From: Plantago elongata
Lineage: Eukaryota > Streptophyta > Magnoliopsida > Lamiales > Plantaginaceae
Reading direction: 5' to 3'
NCBI GenBank assembly: GCA_036897095.1
Contig: JAYMSP010000233.1
Span: 1 to 64,000 of the forward strand
Length of the DNA: 64,000 nt
Position numbers and translations under genes: made by a program. Positions 24,991 through 38,957 of the stretch are shown here, one piece after another. Under the pieces are notes generated by a model. It was not told where the DNA came from and ran no database searches. It saw only the letters and a list, made by a program, of their open reading frames with translations. Every line of letters starts with the position of its first letter. Position 1 is the first letter of the stretch.

Positions 24991-26227
24991 CTGCAGTTTA
25001 CATGCTTACTCAGCATTAGCACTCAACTCTGACACGCTTGGCTACATCAAATACATGCATATGCCAGAAGCTGGACAGGTACATTGAGCAATGTACAGGC
25101 ATTACAAATGAAAAGACCATGCAGGAAATCCATGGAAAGTAAGAGTGAAGAGCATTTAGATATCGAAACATAGTTTATTTCAGTTATAGAGTTTTAACTT
25201 CTGCCCAATAGAAAATTAACAAGTTTCAACACAGAAAGAGATACAACTATATAATCAGAACTCAAAAATACACAGTGCACCAAAAAAAAAGGCTGGCTTA
25301 ATAGTTCACATAATCATAGAACAGAGACAGGTTGGAAAGGATGTATATATACTAATGGGAGCAAAAGTAACTCAATGCTGAGTAATTCATTCTCTTTTGA
25401 GTGAGAAGTAACATGTATGGTGAGAGAGGAAAAGGCATGACTACAACCTAGTTCACCAAAACTGCAACTGTATGAACATGGCAGAGATTAAGCGAAAAGC
25501 TTTTTCGCCATAACATATCATGTGAGCATCCACAAAAATGTGGAAAGTCGCTACAACAATCCAATTCCAAACATCTTGAGGTTCACGTATAAAACCTGCA
25601 ATATTCTATAGGTGAAAGGTTCGTGTCTAGACTATAGAGCCTGCATAATCCTATAGGCGAAAGGTCCACATATATAACCAAAGAAACGTTTTTTTCCCAC
25701 AAGGAACAACATGTGCTGAGCAAATGTAGGATACAAATTCAACCCATCCAACATCTGGGTGTGCATTTTACAGAAAACGGGTGAGGTCAAGGATTTAACA
25801 TAGAGTTCGGGAGCTCATGATCTTTGCTAGAAATGGAGTGCAAGTAAATCAGCTATCCAACAAAAAAGAGTAAACGTTTTCAGCTCATGAAGAAATCCAA
25901 CAGAGAGTATATGGGTTATTGGTCTAAATACAGAAAGCATTCGAATTTCCATGTCAAAATTCTTTCAAGATTCAAACCCCTCAACATGTGGATCAAGAAA
26001 ATACGCCAAGACAAATTCCATTGCTAGTCTACACTAAAGACTAGAGTACGATGAGGCATGAACAATACAACTAATACTCAGCCAGGCATTTTCGCAGTCA
26101 GTTGGTGGGCTGTTTTAGAAGTATCTGAGCATAACTGTAACATGGGAAAACTAAAGGCGTACAAATTATAATTCATCAATTGCTTGCAGTCGCAGAGAAT
26201 GTAATGGAACAGTAAAAGAAAAGATAC
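24991..26227 (-). other. Probable 5' UTR intron of the U11/U12-35K gene
   Basis: On the minus strand a donor (agtgcag|gtatct, 26227) and an acceptor (ctgcag, 24991) bracket a 1237-base stretch without supported coding content. The acceptor lies nine bases before the ATG. A first noncoding exon would then be at about 26228-26470, rich in GA on the plus strand. This is inferred from splice signals only. Confidence 0.5.
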
Positions 26228-26479
26228 CTGCACTTGCAGCCTATGTTTTGATAATGATTGAACTCGATCTTCCGTGTACAAATCAAGGAGCAAACATAGA
26301 TATATAGTAAGAAAATCACCTAACACCGTGAATGAATGAAGAAAAACGGAATAGACAAGGATATTTTATACTTACAGTACTAGAGATATAGAGATAAAGA
26401 AGAACAAATCAGGAAGAAGAAAGAGATGTAGAGATAAAGAGGAAGAAGAAAAGAAAATCAGGGAGTTGCTAAACGTTAC

Positions 26480-28030
26480 CACTTCTCCATAAGCATACTT
26501 TAGTTTATATTTGTTGAAGAAAATAATACTAATTCATTTATTTAAACACAAATTAATTGTACATAATAATTTTAAAATAATTAAAATTTTACACGAAATT
26601 ACATATAAAAGAAGCTATATATGCGCGCTAGAAATAAATAAAAAAGAAATAATCTATATACGTCAGGTGTTCTCCAATTAGTGCTTTGATTGGGGCTGCT
26701 GTGAGTAGCTCCAATTGGAGCTTTTAAGTCGCCAATAATGGAGACTCATTTCAAGCTTTTGATGGGTCTTTAATGTAGATTAGTATTTTTTTTTTCTTTT
26801 TAAATCATATCGAGCAATTATTATGAAGGTTATGTTGGTTCATCGGAGGTGATGATCGTGATCGTTGGCCGGCTAAGGAAGTGGTGGGTGGTTCACATAG
26901 GTGGATGGTTGAAGATGGTGGAATATGTTGGTGGATTGTTGAAGAAGTTGAAAATAACCCTAATTTATATTTTGTTAGCAACAATATGTTACCTTTCTTA
27001 GTTATATTCAATTACAAATGAATTCATATATTATTAATTCAATTACAAAAGATCACGTTGAAATTAAATAATTAAAAATATTTAATGATATGGAATCATG
27101 CCGCATAAGAAGCCAACTTAACGTGATGTGCCACATACTCGTTAGAGCCAACGTCGATTGAGGAATTGAATTTATATGTAATACTTCAAATAATAGTGTA
27201 GTTTGTAATTAACTCAAACAATAAGGGATGTTTATAAAATTCGCCATATAAACAATTAGTATAAATAATTAGTGTTAGTTAATCTTGATTGTTGTTCAAT
27301 AATTTTAGGATTATGTGATTCCTGAAAGGACGGATCCTTGTGTATTAGTGATAGGCAAATTACAAACTCACATGGGAAAGGTCTGTTACAAGTTGGACTG
27401 GTGAAAAGGAGAGAAATAGAGAAGACCTAGTTTGATAAGATAAGTGCATTCATATAGGTTGGATTTGAGTTCATTGGGAAACGATTATTATATTAATATA
27501 ATATATATATAGTACGATGTTGTTCCGTGTTGTACTTTGATAGTGCTCAATATTTTAAAAACAAAGTAATTCCTAGATACTATCATATTATCTCCATCAA
27601 GGAATTAGATTTTCAATTTTTATTTACAACATTAATCTTCAATTAATTTAACCATTATATTTCATATTTTATTCAATATTTACTCTATTTAATTTAATTT
27701 GTTTTTGAATTTATTCAATTTATTCATTTCTTCTAATTTATATTCACTTTTTCCATAAAATTTATAAAATTCATGAAAGTATTTAATCTATCATAAATCT
27801 GACTGGTTCTCCATGTTAAATTAGTTACTGACAATCTCCCACAGGAACCAATATAAATTATATCCGTACCAAATGAGATGACTTTTTTTGAAAAACTAAC
27901 AACTTGCTACTTTTTTTTATATTTTATAATTAACCACTGATATTTGTTTCACGAACAATCAATCTCTTTCCTGAAAGGACCTTGTTCGTACTCTAACAAT
28001 CGTCCCTCTCTTGAAGGTTGCCTCTGTTTT
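26480..28030. other. Intergenic between U11/U12-35K and MADS genes
   Basis: AT-rich DNA holding two divergent promoters. A low-complexity GGTGG/GGTTG-rich stretch lies at about 26840-26945. A short AT palindromic run is at about 27488-27512. No gene is seen. Confidence 0.5.
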
Positions 28031-28034
28031 GAAG

Positions 28035-28152
28035 GTAAATATAGAAAACATTTGCTATTGGAACAAGTACTCAAAACATTGTTTCCATTTTGATCAAGGA
28101 TAAAGGAAAGCAAAGTGAGCAGACTTTATTCCTTCTAATTTTCTTCTTACAG
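28035..28152 (+). other. Probable 5' UTR intron of the MADS-box gene
   Basis: A donor (ttttgaag|gtaaat) and an acceptor (cttcttacag) bracket 118 bases ending 19 bases before the ATG. Short leader introns are common in this gene class. Inferred from signals only. Confidence 0.45.
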
Positions 28153-28171
28153 CAGGAAACTGAAGAACAAC

Positions 28172-31100
28172 ATGGGGAGAGGAAAGATTGAGATCCGTAA
28201 GATCGATAACGCGACTAGCCGGCAGGTTACCTTCTCGAAGAGAAGAACTGGATTGATCAAGAAAGCAAGAGAGCTATCTATCCTGTGTGATGCAGAAGTC
28301 GGATTGATGGTCTTCTCCAGTACTGACAAACTGTATGATTTTTCAAGCTCCAGGTCTGTATATGCTAATCTCACATTCATATTGTCATCTAGTGATTCTT
28401 TGATTGAAAAAATATACAGCTTCTGCAATCTTCTTTCGATATATGTTGTTTTACTCCTGGGTTGTGTTTCTCACTTTCTTGGTTGACCTAGAGATCTACT
28501 AGATCGATCGGAATGTACATGTAATATAACACATACTAGCTACAAGTCGACAGCATTTGGAGATGTAATTGTGCATACACGACTTACCAATTCTGTACTA
28601 AAACCTGCAAAGATTTAGGTGTACGGCCATGCGTGACTTCCTGAAAATGAAATTAGCAAAGTGTTAGCCACTTCAATACATTACCGTTGACATAGCCGAA
28701 AGCAGATTTCTTAGTTGTGTGTGTTAAACCAGCAGAAACATGGCTGTGCATACATGCAAGATTTCCCAAATAAATTTATGTGCCATGCCAGTCAACATTA
28801 AACTAGAAAGGGATATGAGTTCACACAACAAAGGAACAGGGGCAGCAAAAAAGTCTAGGGGTCAATATGAATTGCAAATGATATAAACAAACAAAGATAT
28901 AGCAATTTTAACTATTCTATCTCCTTTGGATCAGCATGGAATCTATAATCAGAAGATACAAGGGAGTGAAAGAGCAGAGACAATATCTGCTTGATCCTAC
29001 AGCAGAGCTTAAGGTATGTACCTAGTTTATACATGGTTTTGCTTAACCTTGCCTAATAAATAATGTTCTCATAAATACGGTCATTTCCCAGTTTGCCAGC
29101 CGTTGTGCACTTTCTCACCATGATTCAATTTATCAAATAGAGGGATTAAGCTGAACATCAATCTAGAGGGAATGAAAAGTTTACAAAAAATGCAATAGAT
29201 CAAATGGCACAATAGATAATTTCCAGAACGAGACTCCAAGAAGACTATATTGTTCATATTAAAATCTTTAGACTGTAAAGGTAGCTTTGTTGTAGAGTTT
29301 CAGATTGAAAAACCAGACGAGACACAGATAGCTAAACACATCCAAAATCAGCTAGGTCCTTGAGACTGGAGCTATATAACAACTAAACAGTGTCACATAA
29401 CTCAATAAGGATAACTGGATAAGTACGACCATGTGTAAAGTCTTTTCACAATCGCGAGACACTTGCAACAACTTGTAGTGATCGACAATGAACATGGTTG
29501 ATTAAAACTGTGGCTACTGCTTAGTTCAAACTTTGTTTTTCAAGGTTAATTTGACAAAATTCAAGAGTTCTTGGCAATTATGTATAATTCACTATTTGTT
29601 GTCATCATGGACATTATATATCTAGAAATGTATGGCCGGCTTTGAGATAATTTTATTCTTGTTGATTGTTAGTTTTGGCAATCGGAAGCGGCAGGCTTGA
29701 GGCAACAGCTAGAGTACTTGCAGAAATGTCACAGGTAAGTTATTATGGCTTATTACATACAGTAAATGGGTAACTGGTCCTCTACCTTCATGTTATCCAC
29801 AGGACAGGGTTTTGATGGTTTAGTCTACTAGATAAAGTGTTGATAGCAAGTTGAATACAGGTGAGTACAAATTAAAGAGGACATGAAAGCAGATCATAGT
29901 GTGGAAAGATGCAGCTATCTATTCCTGGTTGTTTCTAGTGATTTATGAACTTCCAAATCACTTGAATCTAGTTGTTATTACTCCACAGAGTCAAGTGTAC
30001 TCCTGTTGGGTATAATTGTTTACTTTTGAGTGAATATGAATGTGATCATGTAAGTCTTCAGTGATTAATGGTCGCTTTGTAAATGGAAAAATTAACATCC
30101 GGATGCATGAATTATGATATCGTGAATTGCTCCAAGTCAAATGGGCAGAGTGAAATGCACAAGTTGTTAGTAGAGTATCAGTAAATGAATGAATAATGAC
30201 CATTATCCTCCCTGTTATTCTAAACATTCATTGGGATCTATGAGTTATAACTAGAGACTGGTGTACAACACCTTTTTTTAATTTCCTACACTTCTGTGTT
30301 TGTTGTGAGGAATAGACAAATGCTCAACTCCTCCAAAACCTAACTAAGATACTAAGATAATGCAACATACTTATTATGCCTACAAATTCTTTAATTTTTT
30401 GAAGGATGTTTATCATCATTGAATGTTCTTTATCGGCCCAAGATTTTCAAAACAAAAAGTCAGGACCAGCCAGTTTAACCATGATTCAGTGCTTGGGCAG
30501 TCCTTATACCGCTCTCCTTCACACACCACTGAAACAAGCCTGTTATCTTAACTGTGTCTTTACCTTCAAGTTAATATAAATTGTAAAACATTTGGGGGAC
30601 TACTGACATGAGACCTTGATCTAATAAGTGCATGTTTGAAACAAACTGATAAACATTGGAGTAAGTTTTAATCAGGTGAAAAAGGTACCTGACTGAACTA
30701 GTGAAATCCACATTTCTATTGATTTGCAAATTATGATAATTATAAATTTTTATGAATATAGCCATAGTTATAATATCTCTTTGAGCATCTGCCCACAAGC
30801 ATTCCCTACAGCAATTGTGCATTGATTTGCAAGCCATTTAAAACTTAGTGCAGTTAAAATAGCAAACGTGCATACAAAACAAAATATACATCACCTGTTA
30901 ATAAATTATATGAACATAAAACATAAATAAGCATCTTTAAGAAAAAAATAATAAACTTTTAATGTACTAATGTATTAAAAAACAAACTCCATGATTAGAT
31001 GTTCAAAATGCAGAAGTAGCAACTAGTGACATTTCTAAGTGTTAAAGCATGTAAACATAACAGGTACTCGAAAATAAGTAATAACTAAAATGTCCCTTGA

Positions 31101-32460
31101 GCTTTTTCATATGAAAGAAGGTGAAAACATCTTCATAACGCTGAGTCGCTGATGGAATTCAATAATGGCTACATTCACTGGAATGTGACATTTAGAAGGG
31201 ATCTATACGATCTGGAAGTTATGATATTTGATCCTATGATGACCTACAAATATGGAGTTCATGTCACATTTGGGAACGATGCTTAGAAGTAGATGGAAGT
31301 TAACAAATGATGGGGTTTCTTGGTCAAGAGCTATTTGAACACCCAGGGGCCTTCTTTACAATTAAACTTCCCTAGGATAATTATATGGAGGAGTAAGTTG
31401 CTCCCTTGGGAGGCAATTTTGGTGTTGAACTGTGTCGGGTGAAGTATAAACAGGCAATGTTAGGAAGCTGCAGGATAATGCCATCCTCCGAGAAAACAAG
31501 CAAGCCTCCACAGAAAAGAGCAACGAAAAAAAAATCCAGAACTAAATTTATATTATGGCATAACATGTCATTAAAGATCTAAGCACGCACGGTCCTACCA
31601 AATAAAGCAATAATCTAGGGATACAGGTGAAAAAGCAAACGGAAAGAAGGGCCAGAGATACATACTGAAATATATGATGTGAAATATCTTAAAATTGTAG
31701 GCAGCTTTCGGGAAACGAACTTTCTGGATTGAGCTTGAAAGATCTCCAAAACCTGGAAAATCAATTGGAAATGAGCTTGAAACGTGTTCAGATTAAAAAG
31801 GCAAGTGTCTATTCTGTCATATATGCATTGAACAGTTCTACATGCAAGGTCCTCAGAATAGATGTTATTTTTTCCTGACAGGAACAGGTTATGGCAGAAG
31901 AAATCAAGGAGTTAAACAGGAAGGTCATTATTCATGAACCAGGATAATATTTAAGTATTGGATTCTAGATGTGTTTTAATTTGGCAATACCTCATCGATC
32001 TTGTTTCAGGGGAACATCATTCACCAAGAAAACATAGAGCTTCACAACCGGATGAATATTGTTCGCCAAGAACATGCAGAACTGCAGGAAAAGGTATGAG
32101 CAGTTGAACAAGACAAAACTAGAAGTGGATGATAGTATGGAACATTAATGCGATTAGGTAACTGAACATATCAAAAAACAAAAAACAACATCTATACAGG
32201 TTTCCTGTCTTGGGAAGGAGAGCAAAGCAAGCAAGTCATCAAACATCACACTTTGCATCAACACTGAGCTTAAACAAAACGCACCCATAAACCTCGAGCT
32301 GGGCCAGCCTGAGAATCAGGAAAATCCCTCAACTAATGTGATCCCACTGGGGTAAGTTCTATTACTGGATTGCTGGTAGGTTCTGTTTCATAAGTACTGT
32401 ATTTTTTTTCATTTATAACATTATCATTCAACTGACTGTTATGACAGGCTTCAACTGTAG
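28172..32460 (+). CDS. MIKC MADS-box transcription factor, AGL17/ANR1 clade
   Basis: Eight coding exons (28172-28353, 28935-29013, 29673-29734, 31701-31800, 31882-31923, 32010-32093, 32200-32351, 32448-32460) join in frame to 237 residues. The MADS domain spans residues 1-60 ([40 protein letters not shown]), binding CArG-box DNA as a dimer. A short I region ([17 protein letters not shown]) precedes the K-box coiled coil ([55 protein letters not shown]). The C-terminus ends LGLQL, the short motif typical of AGL17-clade proteins. In that clade ANR1, AGL16 and AGL21 control root responses to nitrate and flowering or stomatal traits; which one this equals is not decided. Intron 4 has a GC donor. 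Intron 3 (29735-31700) is nearly 2 kb and holds nothing recognisable. Confidence 0.94.
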
Positions 32461-32663
32461 CGATGGCAGCCCAACAAACATGTTTCCTACTCCTTCACCA
32501 ACTTGTGCAAATAGTTCAGAAGACTGAATGTCAACTGACACTTGTCACAAGATGAATGTGCATTAGGGTATTGAAGCAATCAGATTACTAGTTGATGACT
32601 GATATTGATGCTTTCAAATTGAATGGATTTATGTAAGAAATTGTGTGAACCCATGCCATGTAA

Positions 32664-32852
32664 TCTACTCCCTCCGTGCCACTCCAAATGGCATGTTTCT
32701 ATTTTAACAAATTGTAAAGCCGTGTGCCCTCGACATTTGAGGCCACATACTACAAGTACAAATCCACAATATTCCCACTATTTTACCTGGAGTCCGTGCC
32801 CAAAACCAAATGGAAGTATGGAACATTTGGTGTTGGGTCAAAGAAGTAATAA
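32664..32852 (+). mobile_element. Stowaway-like MITE in the MADS gene 3' flank
   Basis: The left end reads ctactccctccgtgcc, the usual Stowaway/Tc1-mariner terminal repeat. An internal agtccgtgcccaaaaccaaa block, also usual in these MITEs, follows. The right end, near gggtcaaagaagta, is degraded. It lies about 200 bases after the stop codon and may be within the 3' UTR. Confidence 0.6.
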
Positions 32853-34837
32853 GTTATGTAAAAGAACTGCAAAATTTGTTTAGCAATATATTAGTGGACA
32901 TGTCTTCTGTAGGATTTATATTTGTTGAAGTAATATTGGCTTTTCAGATGTGCCGAAGTTGATAATTTTGTGCAGGTATTTGTGAGCTTGCATTCTCATA
33001 TGAATATGGAAAATGGCAATGCACTAAAGTATTAACCTATGAAACTGGTGTAGTGCTGCCATATGCAGCCAACAAGAGTGAAACTGCTAGTGCTCATTAA
33101 GACAAAATCTAGCAATTTTGCACAGACCGAAGACTGATTGTTAGTATTCCTGATAACTTATTGTCATACGTAAGAGTGAAAGCAAAATGTTCAAATAAAT
33201 TGCAAAAGGACCTATATCAAAGACCACAACCAAGATTCATTCATGATTGCAAAAGATTATTGGAAACTGCCCCCACCTGAAGCAGGCGTTCTGATAAGTG
33301 AATTTGCAAAACTAATTATACCTTCTCACACTACAAATTATCTGACATAGCTAACTTTTAAGCATTTCACAGGAATAAACAATTTCTGCAAACATGCACT
33401 ACTTGACAACAAATTAAATTATGCCATTTTACATACAGGCACATTGCAATTTCACATATCCGTAGCAACTTGCAAACTCAAAACTTACTGCTTAAGCCAA
33501 AGAAAATTATGGTAACAGTGATGATGATGACTAGAAGATTAGCAGTTAGTATCTGCTTGGCAAAATTAGTATAGAGGTGGTCCAGCTCTTCTCATTTCTA
33601 TTTTTTTCTTGCTCGTTCTGCATTGATCTCATCATAAAATGTATAGACCACGGGATAAGCTTAAAGTTTATCTGTTACGACAATCCCTCAAATGTTATAA
33701 ATCAAGCTCGAGGTTATTGCTTTAATGCAAATTTATAAAATTATAATGCACTATGCGCACTATGTCTGGAACAAAATCAAATCAAAAGTGTGTAAAAAGG
33801 GTAATTCGTTAGAGGATGGTAACTGAAAAAATTGGACTAGATTACAGAAAAGGATAATATGTGTCATTTGAGCCTCCAAGAACATGTATTGGGGTGGGGG
33901 TGATGTAGTGAAGAGTAATGAGCCTACTTGTTAGGTGAATCCGTTCCTTAAACAAATCACTTTTTGAATGCTAGCATTAATAGAAGTTCAAATACAATAT
34001 AAATTTCACAAACATGCCTAAGAATGCATGATAAAGCACAGTAATATCAAACAACATATAAGCCAACTACTGTTTTGAACTCCACCCAAATAGATGGAAA
34101 AACTCCCAATTCTCTTGGGAGAAGCTTACTAACTTCTAGCTGGATGTAAACCTACAAGTCTTTTACAAAGGTGAAGTTGTAACAACTTTTTAACCGGACT
34201 CAAACTTCTCAGTATATAAATTTTCTTAGTATCAATAAGATTTTATCAATTGGATAACCTAAGAACTTGTGTTATACGAGTTCAAATTAGGAGAATGTGC
34301 CTGACATTTGGATTTGGGGATGCTGTGACTATTCCTAAAATTTAAAGCCAGGTGCATATTAAGGGAAAGCACCTAATACTAATCTCAAGCAGTGTTGTGG
34401 TTTTTCCTAATATTTAAGGTGTGTCTAACCAGTAGACAATCTAAAACAAGATTCTGTGATAACCTAAGTACTTTTTCATTTCCTGAATTATTATAATACT
34501 CTCTTCAGAAAATTCCAGGTACTTTAAATTTTAAAATATAGCATAAATGTCCTATACATTTCATTTATAGCCTGCAAGCAAAAGGTGAAGACGATAAAAA
34601 AAATGCTCGCTCATCGGATCAAATGAGCAATATAAGTAGCAAATCTAACAATGCTCGCTCATACCCAGCCTCCTAATCATCCTTAGGCTTGTTAAGGGTC
34701 GACACTCGAACTTAACCAGAAAGCAAGCATGAAACAAAGCATTCACTCTAAAAACAAACCAATTATATAACAAGCTCCTGTTAAAATTGAACCATGAGAA
34801 ATGAATCCATAGTGAACTTGAGGTTTAAGCTGCTAAC
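32853..34837. other. Noncoding stretch downstream of the MADS gene
   Basis: No coding sequence is supported on either strand. It would be crossed by the minus-strand transcript proposed from exons at 34838-35335. Confidence 0.4.
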
Positions 34838-35335
34838 CTGATTCAATAACCTCAACATCGTAACCGGCAATTCCAATTCACACCCATACATACACCAGTA
34901 AAACACAGTCACAACAGGAATCCGATAACGAAACCTGAAAACACGTCGAATTACATTCACGTGAGGGTTTACTGTTTACACTCTACCACGGCATCTACAC
35001 CTCTATCCACATAATTAACACAGCATAAACATTCTAGAAGCAGGAAACAACGAAATCACAGATCGAGAAGCGAAAACTACACAAAAATTCGAACGAACAG
35101 GAAATGAGTTGCGAAAAATAGATAATAGTGAATGAATAAGAATAAGTTAGTTGATTGAAATGATGTGAATGAAATACCAGAGAGGATCGACGAGTCGAGT
35201 GGTTGAGCATTAGATTTGCAGCCGATGCAAAGTCGCCGGAGAAGACGATCAGGTGGATGGATTACTTGATGGAGTGTGCAACTGAGGGAGGTGATAACTG
35301 AATGGAGGAGAGAGAGATTGATATCTCCACCATGA
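34838..35335 (-). ncRNA. Candidate spliced minus-strand transcript, probably noncoding
   Basis: The minus strand at 35335-35179 looks like a plant transcript start: a CT-rich leader (tctctctctcctcc), then a GC-richer exon ending at a donor (ctctctg|gtattt, exon end 35178). A second exon would be 34934-34838, bounded by a good acceptor (tgttttcag) and donor (aatcag|gttagc). The first ATG opens a frame of only 29 codons across the junction. No coding exons follow on this strand before the MADS gene. The transcript would run toward the 3' end of that gene, so it could be antisense to it. Alternative: the leader of a gene lost or moved. Confidence 0.35.
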
Positions 35336-35339
35336 AATA

Positions 35340-36982
35340 GCGTGACGTGCCACTAGCCCAGCTCTTTTTAATGTGTTATTCACCCGTGTCTCCGAATATA
35401 CGGTATCTAGATATTAAATTCAAAGCGAATATTTAAAGTCGTTGTATGAAATTTATAAAAAACCATTATGTTATATACGAGTATTCGTAATTAAATTCGA
35501 TATACATTAGTATTATAGTATAGTTTTATACGATATATGAATTAACAACTGGTCTAGAATTATATACGATATGAGAAATGCAGCTTTAATATGACTGTTG
35601 TGGGAAAAAATGCCGTGAACGGGGAAAGCAGGCCTTGCACTTTAATTCCTACTTGTAAAGCTAGGAAAGCAAGGTTTAGAACCTTTTAAGACCGGCTTAT
35701 GAACAAATCAGATAGTGAATCAACTCAAACTTTGAAACTCTAATAGGGAGTAAATATAGTAATATATGGTGGGTGGCTTACTTTCCACGTAAAATAAATG
35801 GGATTGTATATAGAGCTGATTTGGGGAATCGAATCCCCAAAATCTTTGACTGCAACTCATATCAACACGTTGTCCGAATTATAGGGGTGGTGGTTCAATG
35901 TACGACCAGGCTCGGACCTGTTGTAGGTTATAGGTCGGATAACTCTTCTATGTCGGATTTATTGACTTCTACCTTACTCCGTACTATAAACTCTGGGTAG
36001 GTTACCCGAGCTATAGGATACAAATTGATTTTCTTCTTAAGTCTGCAATTCCGCTCAGAATGGTTCTTCATATTTTATGTGTAAATCGTCTTTTACGACG
36101 ATAATTTGGTGGGTGATGATGTTAATCCGTCTTCATGACCTTAGTACAATTCGTCCATTTTTAGTTCGATTTATACTAGTTCTTCTGAATTATGAGGAAC
36201 TTAATTAGTCATTACCAATAACTAACTCTTAATTTTTCAGAATCATAATTTTTAGGAGTTGCCTTCTAACTTGTCTAATACTTGTTTAAATATCATATTT
36301 GTCTTTATATTACTATGTGTTATTTCTTCTGCGTGAAAATTAATATCTTAAGTTTCTTTTATTGTAATTTTAAAAGTGTAACATATAATTATCCAAATCG
36401 AAGATGATGGTAGACTTTGAAACGACATGAGAAAAGGATTAAACTTGATTTTTAATGGCGAGGCATACTCCATTAGGAAAAGCCTCATAAAAAAAGGTTA
36501 TTGGGAATTTACTTCATCCGATGGATTCATCATCTTTCAAGGTTGAGTAATAATCTCATGCACTGTAACACATGTAGGTCGCGCACAACTTGTGTATGGA
36601 AATACTACGGGTGATGTAAGGTTAAGTAATAGATGAGATAGAGATTGTCAACCCCTTTATTTATTGTCATGGCAATACAAATATTTGAAAGTAAATTGAT
36701 TCCTATCAAAATCGAGCGTGAATTTGTGCTCCCTCCCATAAAGATGTTTTAGGTTTTGACCTCTACGAAAAACGATTCAAACCAACTCACTGGTGCAGAG
36801 CAAATCAAGCAAACATATAGCAGAAAAAAGCATCACAATTGACAGAATGTGAATATCAAAATCCCAGGGACTGCAAAACAGTACTAACAAATATTACCAG
36901 ACGATAACAAGTAGCTGGGTAAGAGAACAAAAAAACACTAATGTCCTTGAAACACATTTGCTATTATCTGAAAACAGAAGCA
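35340..36982. other. Intergenic, AT-rich
   Basis: No gene is supported. A 75-codon plus-strand ORF at 35773-36000 has no recognisable domain. The last 100 bases are probably the RPS2 3' UTR. Confidence 0.5.
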
Positions 36983-38890
36983 TCAAAGTCCAGCCTCAGG
37001 CTCGTCTACCACATGGATTATCTTGGCAGTGGGCTTCGCCAACACATCAGTGAATTCTTGGTAGGGAGATTTACCAAACCGGGTCTCCTTCCAGAAATCA
37101 GGTGTCAGATAGCTGTAGGTCTTAGACAAGCATTCAAAAGTGGCCTACATATCATAGAAAATAAATGATCAGCCAATATAAAGGGATCAAGACATCAAGT
37201 AATTGACAGAATTCATATGGTGAGAACAAACAACATGAGGTCAAATGGATCATAATCAGTTGGAAAGGAGTTCGTCACCAAGACAATAACAGACCACAGA
37301 GTGTAGCAAATGCATACTAGTAAAATAGATCAGTAAGATAGCAACAACACAGAACTAGAAGCAAGCATAAGTAAAAGGCATCCAACATAGTTGCCCAACC
37401 ATATACATAAAGACTGTATTTCCATGCAAAGAACATAAAAACAGATACATAGATGCATATTCATCGTCAGAAATAAGAAAGGTTCTATAGGCCTCAACTG
37501 AAAAATGGCACAGCAGAGGGAGTGATATAGAATGATTCTAAACAAGTCAGAGGTCATAATCTAGAGAAACAAACGCAAAGACCAAAGCACAATCAGGTAA
37601 CAGTTATATAGGTCAACTGAATGAAGAATCATCAAAACACAGCTACAAGTAGCTTATATTCCAAATACCAGAAAACTAACCAAAAAGATAACAAATGCAG
37701 TTCAATCGAATATGCCCAAGTAATACACCTCAAATACTACACCCACAAACATTATCCAGTAACAATCACAAGCCAAACACAAATAAGGTCAGAAACACCA
37801 AAGTCATATACCTCATGATACTGACATGCATCAAATTAACTTGTACATAGTCCTACATCCTCACGCAGTATCCAGTACTAATGAAGAGCCATTTACAAGC
37901 AAATTCATCATAAGAAACATTCAAATTACAAATACAGATGCCTAAACAAATAATAACAAACGCAGCAACGACTACACAACCTTGCCACAGCTAAAGATCA
38001 ATACATATGGCAACAATCATACAATACCAAAGTAATACACCTCAAACACTACACACATTAGATCAATCAAAACGCAGTCCCTACCCACAAACATTATAAA
38101 GTAACCATCAGAAGCAATGAATAAATCAGGCCAGAAACATGCAAGCAATAAACATCAAATTATTCTTCTACAGTCCTTCATTCACATTCCACACACACAA
38201 ACAATCAAAAGCCACAGCAAAAACTACCTTCACAAAGTTCCCAAGCGTCTTAGTCGACCCCCTCGACGAGGTAAACACGTCATCAATCCCCGCAAACTGC
38301 AACACCTTCTTCGGCACACGCGCCGCGACAATCCCCGCACCACGAGGAGCCGGCACCATCCGCACCGTAACCGACCCACACTTCCCAGTCACCTTACACG
38401 GCACCGTATGCGGCTTCCCGATCTTATTCCCCCAGTACCCCCTCCTCACCGGGATCAGCGACAGCTTCGCCAGAATAATCCCTCCCCGAATCGCAGTCGC
38501 AACCTCCTTCGCACACTTAACCCCCAATCCGACATGCCCGTTGGTGTCCCCAACCACCACAAACGCCTTGAACCTGGTCCTCTGTCCAGCACGAGTCTGC
38601 TTCTGCACGGACATGATCTTCATCACCTCGTCCTTGAGAGAAGGGCAGAGGAGGTCGATGATCTGGTACTCCTTGATTGGGAGAGAGTGGAGGTAGATCT
38701 GCTCCAGGGATTTGATTTTCCCCTCTTTCACCAATCGGCCGAGCTTGGTGACTGGGACCCATTTCTCCTCCTCTGGCTCACGACGAGGGCGGCGGCCACC
38801 ACGACCACGTCCACCACGGTCTCCACGTCCTCCACGGTCGCCGCCGAATCCGCGACTGAAGCCACCACGTTCTCCGCCTCTTTCAGCCAT
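36983..38890 (-). CDS. RPS2: 40S ribosomal protein uS5 (RPS2)
   Basis: Cytosolic small-subunit protein uS5, near the mRNA entry channel and important for decoding accuracy. Two exons, 38890-38228 and 37144-36983, are joined over a 1083-base phase-0 intron and give 274 residues. The N-terminus carries an RGG tail ([20 protein letters not shown]), a target for arginine methylation in this family. The S5 N-terminal domain follows, with [20 protein letters not shown] and [20 protein letters not shown]. The C-terminal domain has [20 protein letters not shown] and [19 protein letters not shown]. Exon 2 ends [19 protein letters not shown]. Codons are GC-rich, as is usual for highly expressed genes. 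A telo-box and a GCCCA motif lie upstream. Confidence 0.97.
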
Positions 38891-38957
38891 GGTTGAGTGT
38901 GTGTAGTGTTTGTGATGACGGCTGCTGTTGTGTGTAGTGTGTGTTGTGAACTGATGC

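Noticed and set aside
35773-36000. 75-codon plus-strand ORF
   Set aside because: No family, no start context and no neighbouring exons.
38117-38896. 259-codon plus-strand ORF opposite RPS2
   Set aside because: Shadow of the GC-rich RPS2 first exon; no domain.
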